Positions 18,016-26,366 of a stretch of DNA of 64,000 nucleotides are shown piece after piece. Source of the DNA: Miltoncostaeales bacterium (GTDB lineage Bacteria > Actinomycetota > Thermoleophilia > Miltoncostaeales > Miltoncostaeaceae); contig JAURGT010000001.1 of NCBI GenBank assembly GCA_030833665.1, positions 1 to 64,000 on the forward strand, written 5' to 3'. Under the pieces are notes generated by a model. That model worked only from the letters and a program-made list of their open reading frames with translations, was not told the origin of the DNA and did no database searches. Made by a program: the position numbers and the translations under genes. Numbering within the stretch: the stretch's first letter is position 1; each line of letters starts with the position of its first letter.

Positions 18016-19833
18016 GTGAGCGACTCACCGCTCAGGATCGCGCTGGTGTCGCCCCACGCGTTCCCCCCGGGGGACGACGTGGGGCACGCCGTGGCGGCGG
18101 AGGCCGATGCCCTCGCCCGCCGCGGCCATGCGGTGACCATCCTCGCCCCGGGCAAGGTGCGTGCTGCGGCGGACGCCGGACGCAGGCGCATCGAGGCGCT
18201 CGAGTCCGGGGACGGCGACGCCGTGGCAGCCGAGCCCGGCGGACCGCCGTTGCTGGTGGCCACCTCGCGGGCCATCCGCAAGAGCACGAAGGGCACCGGG
18301 CGCCGCCTCGGCGGGCCGATCGATTCGGCCTCGGGCCTGGAGATCGCGCTCGGGCTCGGGGGCTTCGACGTGGCGCATCTGCACGAGCCCCTGGCGCCGT
18401 CGCCCGCGCTCGCCGCCCTGCGCCACGCAACCGGCGTCCGCGCCGTCACCTTCCACCGGACCGCGCCCCTCGCCGGGGTGGCCTTCGTGCGCCCGCTCGT
18501 GGACCGGGCCCTGGCCCAGGCCGACCTGCGCATTGCGCTCTCCCCCGCGGCGCGCCACGTGCTCGCAGGCGTGCTGCCCGGCGCGTACGAGGTTGTGCCC
18601 GAAGGCCTCGACGCCTCGATGTTCGGGCCGCCCGCCGAGGACCCGGGCATCGTTGTGGTGGCCCGCGACCGCGACCGCACCGGGCTCCGGTTCGTGCTGC
18701 GCGCGCTGATCGGCACCGACCCGCTCCTGACCGGGCCCATCACGATCATCGGGCCGCCCGATGCTCCCCAGCGCACGCGGGCCGCGGTGCCGAAGGCACT
18801 GCGCGACCGCGTGACCGTGGTGCCCGACGCCGGGGCCGCCACGCGCGCCGATGCCCTGCGTACCGGGCGCATCGCGCTCTTTCCCACCGACGAGGAGGCC
18901 AGCAGCCCCGTGCTGCGCGAAGCCATGGCCACGGGCATGTGCGTGCTGGCGTCCCGCTGTCCCCACGCTGACGACGCGCTCGGAACCGATGCCGGCATCA
19001 CGCTCCCGCCCTTCAACGCCGAGGCCTGGGCCGACGCCGTGGCCTCGTGCCTGGCCAATCCGGCACGCGTGGCGATGTTCGGGGCTGCAGCGGAGGCGAG
19101 CAGCCGCGCGCGCACATGGGATGACGTGGCCGCCGAACTCGAGGGCCTCTACCGCGGGGTGGTTGCGCGCCCGGCCGACGAGGCCGGCGGCACCACCGAG
19201 CCGCCGGTGTTCGCCGACCTGCGCGTGCGCACCGGTCCCGGCCTCGGGCCGCGCGAGATCGTCGCCACCGCCGTGGAGCGCGACATCCGGGTGGTGGCCG
19301 TGGCCGCGCCCGGCGGCATCGAGCCCGCCCTCGAGGTACACCGCGCGGCACCCGACCGCGTGCGGGTGATCGTGGGCCAGGAGATCGACACCCGCGAGGG
19401 CGTGATCGTGGGCCTGTTCCTCACGCAGTCAGTGCCCGACGGCCTCGCGCTCGACGACGCCCTCCGGCGGGTGCGTGACCAGGGAGGGCTCACGGTGATT
19501 CCCCATCCCGATTCAGCCATCGCCCCGCCCGCGGAGTCGCTGCGGGCAGTGCACGACCTCATCGACTGCCACGAGGGACTCACGCCGGCCCGGCCCGCCG
19601 CGCAGGCCACCGATGCCGCGCTGCTGCTGCAGCGCGCGGGCCTGGTGGTGACCGCCGGCAGCGCCGCCGCGGTGCCCGCCGAGATGGGAACGGCCGGAAT
19701 GCTCATGCGCCCCTTCGCCGGTCCCGAGGAGTTCCTCGCCGCCCTCGGGGATGCCCGCCCCGTGCGCAGGCGCCGCGGTCTTCGCGGGCGGAGCGCGCGT
19801 TCCTCGCGCCGCGCGTCGCAGCAGGACGCCTAG
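18016..19833 (+). CDS. GT4-type glycosyltransferase fused to a degenerate PHP-like domain
   Basis: N-half GT-B features (LVSPHAFPPGDDVGHAVAAEADALARRGHAVTILAP; FPTDEEASSPVLREAMATGMCVLASRC); C-half FADLRVRTGPGLGPREIVATAVERDIRVVAVA...GQEIDTREGVIVGLFL...GGLTVIPHP. Confidence 0.75.
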   Translation: MSDSPLRIALVSPHAFPPGDDVGHAVAAEADALARRGHAVTILAPGKVRAAADAGRRRIEALESGDGDAVAAEPGGPPLLVATSRAIRKSTKGTGRRLGGPIDSASGLEIALGLGGFDVAHLHEPLAPSPALAALRHATGVRAVTFHRTAPLAGVAFVRPLVDRALAQADLRIALSPAARHVLAGVLPGAYEVVPEGLDASMFGPPAEDPGIVVVARDRDRTGLRFVLRALIGTDPLLTGPITIIGPPDAPQRTRAAVPKALRDRVTVVPDAGAATRADALRTGRIALFPTDEEASSPVLREAMATGMCVLASRCPHADDALGTDAGITLPPFNAEAWADAVASCLANPARVAMFGAAAEASSRARTWDDVAAELEGLYRGVVARPADEAGGTTEPPVFADLRVRTGPGLGPREIVATAVERDIRVVAVAAPGGIEPALEVHRAAPDRVRVIVGQEIDTREGVIVGLFLTQSVPDGLALDDALRRVRDQGGLTVIPHPDSAIAPPAESLRAVHDLIDCHEGLTPARPAAQATDAALLLQRAGLVVTAGSAAAVPAEMGTAGMLMRPFAGPEEFLAALGDARPVRRRRGLRGRSARSSRRASQQDA

Positions 19834-19899
19834 GTTGCAACGCTCGCTGCGACCTCCGGGGAGGAACCGCATGCGCGCAGGACGAAACGTCATGCGCTG

Positions 19900-20547
19900 A
19901 TGAGTTCCGAGTCACCCGCCACCCCAGAGCCTGCTCCCGATGAGGGACGGTCCGTCCCGCGCATCGAGGATGCCTACCTCGACCGGGCGATCCGCGAGAT
20001 GCACCTCCTCGAGGAGCGAATGGACGGCTGCACGGGCTGCGCCGCAGCGGGCACCTTCCCGGTGAAGGCCTCCGGGTCGCCCACCGCGGACATCATGCTC
20101 ATCAAGTGGCAGTCATCGCTCTCGGAGCGCCAGGAGGGCGTGTCGTTCTACGGCCGCCCCGGCGAGGCCGTGCGTCGCAGCGTTGAGCGCCTGCAGGTGG
20201 ACCCCTCCGCCCTCTACGGCACCCTCGTGCTCAAGTGCCCGCACGCCGACCCGTCGGCACCCATGGGCGATGAGCTCGAATGGCTCGCCGAGGAGATCCG
20301 CATAGTGCGTCCGCGGCTCATCGTGGTGATGGGCGACCGCTCCATCGGCGCCATGGATGCCCTCAAGTTCCCCATGGCCGAGCCGCTGCCCGTGGAGCAG
20401 GGCGTGGTCACCCGCTGGACGCCGTCGATCGAGGCCCTCGTGACGCCCGACATCGACGACTCGCTCGACGAGCAGGACGCCAAGCGCCGGTTCTGGGCCG
20501 CCTTCCGCGCCCTCGGCGACTGGTACGCCGCCGAGCCCCCCTGGTAG
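19900..20547 (+). CDS. Uracil-DNA glycosylase superfamily-like protein (divergent)
   Basis: CTGCAAAGTFPV...ADIMLIKWQSS...GVSFYGRPGEAVRR...LVLKCPHADPS...RPRLIVVMGD: family-4 UDG-like fold order without canonical catalytic motifs. Confidence 0.6.
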   Translation: MSSESPATPEPAPDEGRSVPRIEDAYLDRAIREMHLLEERMDGCTGCAAAGTFPVKASGSPTADIMLIKWQSSLSERQEGVSFYGRPGEAVRRSVERLQVDPSALYGTLVLKCPHADPSAPMGDELEWLAEEIRIVRPRLIVVMGDRSIGAMDALKFPMAEPLPVEQGVVTRWTPSIEALVTPDIDDSLDEQDAKRRFWAAFRALGDWYAAEPPW

Positions 20548-20611
20548 CCGTTCCGGCACGGCAGCCGCCGATTACTGGGCGCAGCGCCCGGGGGTCGGGC
20601 ACAATTAGCGC

Positions 20612-21463
20612 ATGAAAACCTCCCTTCGTCTTTTCGCCGCGGCCTCCGCTGCCGCCCTCGTCATAGCCGTCGCCGGGTGCGGCGGATCCGACTCAGCTTC
20701 CTCACCTGACGCTGCCGCCGAGACCGCGGCCGCCGAGGCCACGGCATCGGCGTCCGGCGCCGAGGGCAACCTGGCCCAGTTCATGAAGGACATCGGCGTG
20801 GAGCTCAATGAGTTCTGGGGCGAGAACTGGGGCGAGGGGTGGAAGGAAGCGGTGGTCAAGGTGCCCGAGGACGCCGCCGACACCGCATGCGGCGCCATCG
20901 ACGCCGCCAACACGGGGCCCGCCTATTGCGGAGCCGACGCCACAATGGTGCTGCCCGTGGCCTTCTTCCGCGACGAGATCGTGGGCGCGGACGACGACCT
21001 CAACAATGACGCCGCCGTGGCCGCCGTGCTGGGGCACGAGTTCGGGCACCACCTGCAGGCGATCGGCGGGCTCGGCGAGGCCGTCAGCCAGGCCCAGGCC
21101 GACAACCCCGAGGCCGCGAACCTGCTGTCGGTGGCCAACGAGCTGCACGCCGACTGCCTGATGGGCCTCTGGATGTCCTCGGTGGACGACGAGAAGCGCC
21201 TCGAGCCCGGCGACCTCGACGAGGTGCTCGTCACCCTCGAGAAGATCGGCGACGACAAGCTGTCGGCGGGCGCCGGCGCGCAGGCCGACCCGGAGACCTT
21301 CGACCACGGCACCGCCGAGCAGCGCCAGACGTGGTTCGGCGTGGGCTTCGAGACGCAGGACCCCGAGGCCTGCAGCAAGGTGTACGACGACCTCGAAGAC
21401 GGCACCCTCGAGCAGGAGCTGCAGGCGGGCGCCGACGCGGCCAACCAGTCGGCCACCAACTGA
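20612..21463 (+). CDS. Lipoprotein, YpfJ-like putative neutral zinc metallopeptidase
   Basis: Lipobox (IAVAGC) and VLGHEFGHHLQAI (HExxH) ... ANELHADCLMGLW. Confidence 0.82.
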   Translation: MKTSLRLFAAASAAALVIAVAGCGGSDSASSPDAAAETAAAEATASASGAEGNLAQFMKDIGVELNEFWGENWGEGWKEAVVKVPEDAADTACGAIDAANTGPAYCGADATMVLPVAFFRDEIVGADDDLNNDAAVAAVLGHEFGHHLQAIGGLGEAVSQAQADNPEAANLLSVANELHADCLMGLWMSSVDDEKRLEPGDLDEVLVTLEKIGDDKLSAGAGAQADPETFDHGTAEQRQTWFGVGFETQDPEACSKVYDDLEDGTLEQELQAGADAANQSATN

Positions 21464-21467
21464 CGTG

Positions 21468-21514
21468 ACTCGCGCATAGGGCCCCCACGGCGGTGCGGGG
21501 CCCTATGCGCGAGT
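21468..21514. terminator. Bidirectional terminator-like hairpin, perfect 18-bp stem
   Basis: ACTCGCGCATAGGGCCCC-N11-GGGGCCCTATGCGCGAGT between convergent genes. Confidence 0.85.
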
Positions 21515-22885
21515 AAAGCGAGCGACCGCCTCGATGTGAGGGGTCTGCGGGAACATGTCAACAGGCTGCACCCACTCGAGCCGGTAACCGCCGTCCACGA
21601 ATCTCTTCGCGTTGTCGGCGAACGTCGCGGGCTGGCATGACACGTACACGAGGGTCCTCGGCGACAGCTCGAGAATCCTCCGGCAGGCGCCCCCCGACAG
21701 CCCCGCGCGCGGCGGGTCGACGATGGCCACGTCGGGTGGGGGCAGGGCCTCGCGGTTCTCGCGCAGAACCACCCGCACGTCCCCGGCCATCGCGGTGTGG
21801 TTGGCGATTCCATTGCGCTCCGCGTTGCCCCGGGCGTCCTCCACGGCCTCGGGCACGAGCTCGATGGCCACCACGTGCTTGCTCAGCGCGCCCAGGGCCA
21901 CGCCGATGCTCCCGACCCCCGCGAACAGGTCGTAGAGCACCTCGCCGCCCGTGAGGCCCGCGGCCTCGGCCGCGCGGCGGTAGAGGTGGCCGGTCATTCG
22001 CGAGTTGGTCTGGAAGAACGACCCGGCGGAGAGTCGCAGGGTCACGGGGCGGCCCGGCTCCACTTCCACGGCCTCCTCGAACCAGTCGCGCCCCCACACG
22101 GTGCGGCTGGGCAGCCCGGCGGTCACCTCCGACATGCCGTCGTTCACCGCATGCACGATGCCGACGAGCCCGGGCACGGCAGCGGGCAGGCGGTCGGCCA
22201 GGCGGTCCACCACCTCGTCCGGACCGGGGGCGGTCACCACGGTCACGAGCAGCTGGCCGGTGAGCACGCCCTCGCGCACCACCACATGGCGCAGGAAACC
22301 ACGGTGCTCACGCTGGTCGTACGGGGCGACGCCCTCGTCCACGGCCCACGCACGCACGGCCTCGCGCGCCACGTTGCCGGCCGGCGTGGCGAGCATGCAC
22401 GCATCGATGTCCACCACCTCGTCCCAGCGGCCACGGCGGTGGAAGCCCAGCCGCAGCTCGCCATCCGGCCCCGGCGCCGCCGAGTACTCCATCTTGTTGC
22501 GGTACCCGAAGTGCTCAACGGCCGGGTCGGCCTCGCGCACGTCCACGCCCTCGAGCCCCCCGATGCGCACGAGGTGCTCAGCCACCTGCCGGCGCTTGGC
22601 ATCGAGCACCACGTCGTAGTCCACCTGCTGCAGGCGGCACCCGCCGCACTCGGGCACGAATGCGCACGGCGGGGTGATGCGTCCCGGACCCGGCGACAGC
22701 ACCTCGACGAGATCGGCCTCACCGAAGCGCCGGCGCACCTTCCGCATGCGTACCCGCGCCAGGTCGCCCGGCGCGGTGTCGGGCGTGAACACCACGAAGC
22801 CATCGGCACGCGACACGCCCCGGCCACCGAAGGCCAGGTCGTCCACGGTCACGTCGATCTCATCGCCCCGCTTGGGTCGCTCCAC
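21503..22885 (-). CDS. TrmA/RlmD-family 23S rRNA/tRNA (uracil-5-)-methyltransferase
   Basis: TRAM-like N-terminus, CAFVPECGGCRLQQVDYD, DLFAGVGSIGVAL, VDPPRAGLSGGACRRI, LVYVSCQPATFADN. Confidence 0.9.
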   Translation of the reverse strand: MERPKRGDEIDVTVDDLAFGGRGVSRADGFVVFTPDTAPGDLARVRMRKVRRRFGEADLVEVLSPGPGRITPPCAFVPECGGCRLQQVDYDVVLDAKRRQVAEHLVRIGGLEGVDVREADPAVEHFGYRNKMEYSAAPGPDGELRLGFHRRGRWDEVVDIDACMLATPAGNVAREAVRAWAVDEGVAPYDQREHRGFLRHVVVREGVLTGQLLVTVVTAPGPDEVVDRLADRLPAAVPGLVGIVHAVNDGMSEVTAGLPSRTVWGRDWFEEAVEVEPGRPVTLRLSAGSFFQTNSRMTGHLYRRAAEAAGLTGGEVLYDLFAGVGSIGVALGALSKHVVAIELVPEAVEDARGNAERNGIANHTAMAGDVRVVLRENREALPPPDVAIVDPPRAGLSGGACRRILELSPRTLVYVSCQPATFADNAKRFVDGGYRLEWVQPVDMFPQTPHIEAVARFTRA

Positions 22886-22896
22886 GGCCGGGGAGC

Positions 22897-23709
22897 CTAG
22901 GGAAGTCGCCGGTGCGACAGCGCGGGCAGGGACGCCCGCAGGCGCTGCTGCGCGGCGAGGTCGAGATCGGCGCATGCGAAGCCCTCGCCCTCAGGCACCT
23001 CGGCCAGCACCACGCCCCATGGATCGACGATCATCGAGTGGCCCCACGCGCCCTCCCCGGTGGCATGCTCGCCGCACTGGCCCGCCGCCAGCACGAAGCA
23101 CTGGTCCTCGATGGCGCGGGCGCGCAGCAGCACCTCCCAGTGGGCAGCACCCGTCGGTGCCGTGAAGTTGGCGGGCACCGCGAGCGCCGTGGCACCGGAC
23201 GCCGCGAGCGACCGGTAGAGCTCGGGGAAGCGCAGGTCGTAGCAGACGCTGAGGCCCACCCTCAGGCCCTCCACATCGCCCAGGGCCAGCGCCTCGCCGG
23301 GCTCCACGGCGTCGGACTCCCGGTATTCATGCCCGTCCACCGTCACGTCGAAGAGGTGCACCTTGCGATACAGCGCGATATCGCGGCCGGCGGGGGCGAT
23401 GAGCACGCTGGTGTTGAACGCGCGCGACCCGTCTCCGATGGCCTCCAGCACGCTCCCCGCCAGCACGAACACCGCGAGCTCGCGCGCCCACGCGCGGGCC
23501 GCGCCGAGCGACGGACCGTCGAGGGCCTCGGCGCCCTCGCGGGTGTGCGACGCCGGCCCCCACCAGTTCCACTTCTCGGGCAACACCACCAGCCGCGCGC
23601 CCGACACCGCTGCGGCCTGCACCAGCTCGCCGGCGCGCGCGATGTTGCGCGCGGCGTCCTCATCGGCCAGCAGTTGCACCACGGCCGCGCGCACGGTGTC
23701 AGGGGGCAC
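22897..23709 (-). CDS. Carbon-nitrogen hydrolase (nitrilase/Nit2-like)
   Basis: Glu-Lys-Cys triad motifs LPEKWN, YRKVHLFD, CYDLRFPE. Confidence 0.92.
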   Translation of the reverse strand: MPPDTVRAAVVQLLADEDAARNIARAGELVQAAAVSGARLVVLPEKWNWWGPASHTREGAEALDGPSLGAARAWARELAVFVLAGSVLEAIGDGSRAFNTSVLIAPAGRDIALYRKVHLFDVTVDGHEYRESDAVEPGEALALGDVEGLRVGLSVCYDLRFPELYRSLAASGATALAVPANFTAPTGAAHWEVLLRARAIEDQCFVLAAGQCGEHATGEGAWGHSMIVDPWGVVLAEVPEGEGFACADLDLAAQQRLRASLPALSHRRLP

Positions 23710-23762
23710 CGACCACCCCCCGCGCTACCATTGCGCCCGTCGCCACGCGAACCGGAGGACTC

Positions 23763-23999
23763 ATGGCAGACGTCGAGACCCTTACCCGCATCGAGGACGT
23801 GCTCGAGCGCATCCGCCCCGCCCTGCACGCGGATGGCGGCGACGTGGAGCTCGTGGACTTCGACGACGAGGGCTTCGTCCACCTCCACATGCTCGGCGCC
23901 TGCGGCGGCTGCCCCATGAGCACCGCCACCCTCACCCTTGGCATCGAGGCGGAACTCCGCCGCGAGTTGCCCGAGGTCGAGGGCGTCGTCACGGTCTAG
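23763..23999 (+). CDS. NifU-like Fe-S scaffold C-terminal domain protein
   Basis: IRPALHADGGDVELVDF...LGACGGCPMSTATLTLGIEAELRRELPEV. Confidence 0.92.
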   Translation: MADVETLTRIEDVLERIRPALHADGGDVELVDFDDEGFVHLHMLGACGGCPMSTATLTLGIEAELRRELPEVEGVVTV

Positions 24000-24427
24000 G
24001 GCAGCAGCGAGGGGCCCACGGCCCCCACGCCCTCATCCCGGTGGACCTGCCGGGTGCAGAGGTCCTCGGCGAAGGCCAAGCCCGCCGACGTGGCGATGTC
24101 ACGGGCCTCGTCGCTCAGGCACCCCGGCTGCAGCCACAGTGAGGTGGCCCCGATGGCCACGGCCTCGCGGGCGATCTCCGGTGCCGCCTCGGACTTCCTG
24201 AACACGTCCACCATGTGGACAGGCTCGTCGATCGCGGCGAGCGAGCCCACCACGGGGATCCCCAGCACGTCGCCCTCGCCGGGCCGCACCGGGATCACCT
24301 TGTAGCCCTGCTCGAGCAGGTAGCGCATCACGCCGTGCGAGGGCTTGTCGGGATCCGGCGATGCCCCGATCATGGCGATCGTGCACGTGCCTGCCAAGAT
24401 CTCCGCAGGAGTGGAATCGGGCCCCAT
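23996..24427 (-). CDS. CoA-binding domain protein
   Basis: IAMIGASPDPDKPSHGVMRYLLEQGYKVIPVRPGEGDVLGIPVVGSLAAIDEPVHMVDVFRKSE. Confidence 0.9.
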   Translation of the reverse strand: MGPDSTPAEILAGTCTIAMIGASPDPDKPSHGVMRYLLEQGYKVIPVRPGEGDVLGIPVVGSLAAIDEPVHMVDVFRKSEAAPEIAREAVAIGATSLWLQPGCLSDEARDIATSAGLAFAEDLCTRQVHRDEGVGAVGPSLLP

Positions 24428-24461
24428 CGCTTCTCCCCTATCGACCGCGGATGCCGCTTCA

Positions 24462-24535
24462 TCGGGGTGCCCGGATTTGAACCGGGGACCTCTCCGTCCC
24501 GAACGGAGCGCGCTACCAAGCTGCGCCACACCCCG
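24462..24535 (-). tRNA. tRNA-Pro, anticodon CGG
   Basis: Cloverleaf on minus strand: CGGGGTG...CTCCG-TTCGGGA-CGGAG...CCCGG-TTCAAAT-CCGGG-CACCCCG; no encoded CCA. Confidence 0.93.
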
Positions 24536-24635
24536 CGATGAAGCGGAGGGCATCCTAGCCCATGGGCCCCGCTTTTCGGCGCTCTGTGCGGACGCGTGCC
24601 CTGCCTGCGTCCGCGCGGCGGCGTATCGTCACCCC

Positions 24636-24665
24636 ATGGACGCGCACGGAGCATCCGGACGTTGA
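24636..24665 (+). other. Possible leaderless 9-codon upstream ORF (MDAHGASGR)
   Basis: TATCGT at 24624-24629, 6 nt before ATG; stop TGA at 24663-24665. Confidence 0.25.
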
Positions 24666-24758
24666 CCCTCCGGCCACACCGCGCGCGCTGACCTGCGACC
24701 CGCATGCCCCATGGCTGCGGGTCGTCGTCGTTCTGGGACGAGACATGGGAGGAATGAG

Positions 24759-24956
24759 ATGGCGAACCACCTGACCCCGGACGAGATGGCGAATGCCATC
24801 GGCATGCGCACCGATCGCCTGGTGCGCTACTGCGTTGAGCAGTCGATCCCCATCTACCACGGGCGGGTGGACAAGACGCTGGTGATCACCAGCCTCCTCG
24901 CGACCGGTCACCGGTTCCCGGACGACACGGACGCTGAGGAGATGCTCGCCGCCTGA
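24759..24956 (+). CDS. Small HTH-like protein, 65 aa
   Basis: GGAGGAATGAG RBS then MANHLTPDEMANAIGMRTDRLVRYCVEQSIPIYHGRVDKTLVITSLLATGHRFPDDTDAEEMLAA. Confidence 0.7.
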   Translation: MANHLTPDEMANAIGMRTDRLVRYCVEQSIPIYHGRVDKTLVITSLLATGHRFPDDTDAEEMLAA

Positions 24957-24963
24957 TGTCGTG

Positions 24964-24998
24964 ACGGCCCCGGCGCTCTGTGCGGGCGCCGGGGCCGT
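24964..24998 (+). terminator. Terminator-like hairpin after the 65-aa gene
   Basis: ACGGCCCCGGCGC-N9-GCGCCGGGGCCGT perfect 13-bp stem. Confidence 0.7.
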
Positions 24999-25017
24999 CG
25001 CTAGCCTGCTCGTCGTC

Positions 25018-26301
25018 GTGAGCGCAAGACATCGCAGGCCCCCGAGGGCCCTCATCGCCCTGGCCACTGCGGGGGCGCTCGCGCTGGCTTCCGGCGCCGC
25101 CACGGGCCAGTCAAACCCTGTGGCGTCCACCGTGGACGCCTTCGCGAAGAAGAACCCCACGATGAGCGTGCTGGTGCAGCGGCTCGACCCATCCGGCCCG
25201 GTAACCGTGGCTGCGTGGAAGCCCGACACCTCGCTTGCGCCCGCCTCGACGATGAAGATCATCACGGCGGCATCCACCCTGCTCACGGTCGGCCCTGAGT
25301 TCCGATTCACCACGCGCCTCGAAGCGGGCCCCGACTCCACCGGCCCCGGGGGCACAGTGAGCGGCCCCGCCTACCTCATCGGGGCCGGCGATCCGATGCT
25401 CGCAACGCGCGCATACTCGCGGGCGAACCTCGACCGCCTCGGAACGCCGCTCGAGGAGCTCGCGCGCAACGTGCGCGATCAGGGCACCACGCGCATCACC
25501 GGCGGCGTTGTGGTGGATGAGACCCTCTTCGACCGCGAGCGCATGGGTCCGATGTGGAAGAGCAGCTATCGGTGGGAGTGCCCGCCGCTCTCGGGGATCG
25601 CCACCAACCAGAACCGCAGCAACAACGGGTCGAACGTGGCGAGCCCGGCCATCGCCGCCGGCCAGCGACTCGTGGCGGCGCTCCGCAAGGCCGGAGTCAG
25701 CGTCTCGGGCCGCGTGCGCGCGGGTCGCGACGCGCCCGGCGGGAAGATCATCGGCCAGGTGCGGTCCGAGCCGGTCGCGCGCATCGTGCGCTTCATGAAC
25801 CTCCACAGCGACAACTTCACCGCCGAGGTGCTCACGAAGGACGTCGGCGTGTACGGCGCCGGCATCGGCGCCACGCGCACTGGCACCGCACGGGCCGAGA
25901 ACCTGCTTCTTGAGCGCGGCATCCTGAAGGCCACCGACAACTTCGTCGATGGCTCGGGGCTGTCGCACAGCAACCGGGTGTCCGCATCAACGCTCGTAGG
26001 GGTGCTGAGGGACGCCCATGCCCACCCCCAGTGGGGACGGGTGCTCATCGACTCCATGCCCCAGGGGGGTGAAGGCACGCTCATCCGTCGCCTCAGGGGA
26101 CCGGCCGTGCGATACCGCGTGCACGCCAAGACCGGTTACATCAATGGCGTGGCATCGCTCGCCGGGACGGTGACCAGCCGGGCCGGCGTGCCCTATGCCT
26201 TCGCGTTCCTCATGAACACGAGCGACGTCAGAGGCGCGCAGACGACGATGGACCGCGCGGTCACGTTGCTGGCCACCGGCAGGGCCGACTCGGCGAGCTG
26301 A
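25018..26301 (+). CDS. D-alanyl-D-alanine carboxypeptidase/endopeptidase (PBP4/DacB family)
   Basis: PASTMK (SxxK), DGSGLSHSNRVS (SxN), HAKTGYINGV (KTG); signal peptide. Confidence 0.9.
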   Translation: MSARHRRPPRALIALATAGALALASGAATGQSNPVASTVDAFAKKNPTMSVLVQRLDPSGPVTVAAWKPDTSLAPASTMKIITAASTLLTVGPEFRFTTRLEAGPDSTGPGGTVSGPAYLIGAGDPMLATRAYSRANLDRLGTPLEELARNVRDQGTTRITGGVVVDETLFDRERMGPMWKSSYRWECPPLSGIATNQNRSNNGSNVASPAIAAGQRLVAALRKAGVSVSGRVRAGRDAPGGKIIGQVRSEPVARIVRFMNLHSDNFTAEVLTKDVGVYGAGIGATRTGTARAENLLLERGILKATDNFVDGSGLSHSNRVSASTLVGVLRDAHAHPQWGRVLIDSMPQGGEGTLIRRLRGPAVRYRVHAKTGYINGVASLAGTVTSRAGVPYAFAFLMNTSDVRGAQTTMDRAVTLLATGRADSAS

Positions 26302-26318
26302 CTGCGCGGCGCGAGGCG

Positions 26319-26350
26319 GGTCGGGCCCCCCGTCCGCGGGAGACCCGACC
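26319..26350. terminator. Hairpin between convergent genes
   Basis: GGTCGGG-N18-CCCGACC. Confidence 0.5.
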
Positions 26351-26366
26351 GTACGGTGCGTCGCAG

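Noticed and set aside
24345-24665. 106-aa plus ORF spanning the tRNA-Pro region
   Set aside because: Runs through the tRNA gene and antisense to the CoA-binding gene; only its last 9 codons are considered, as a possible uORF
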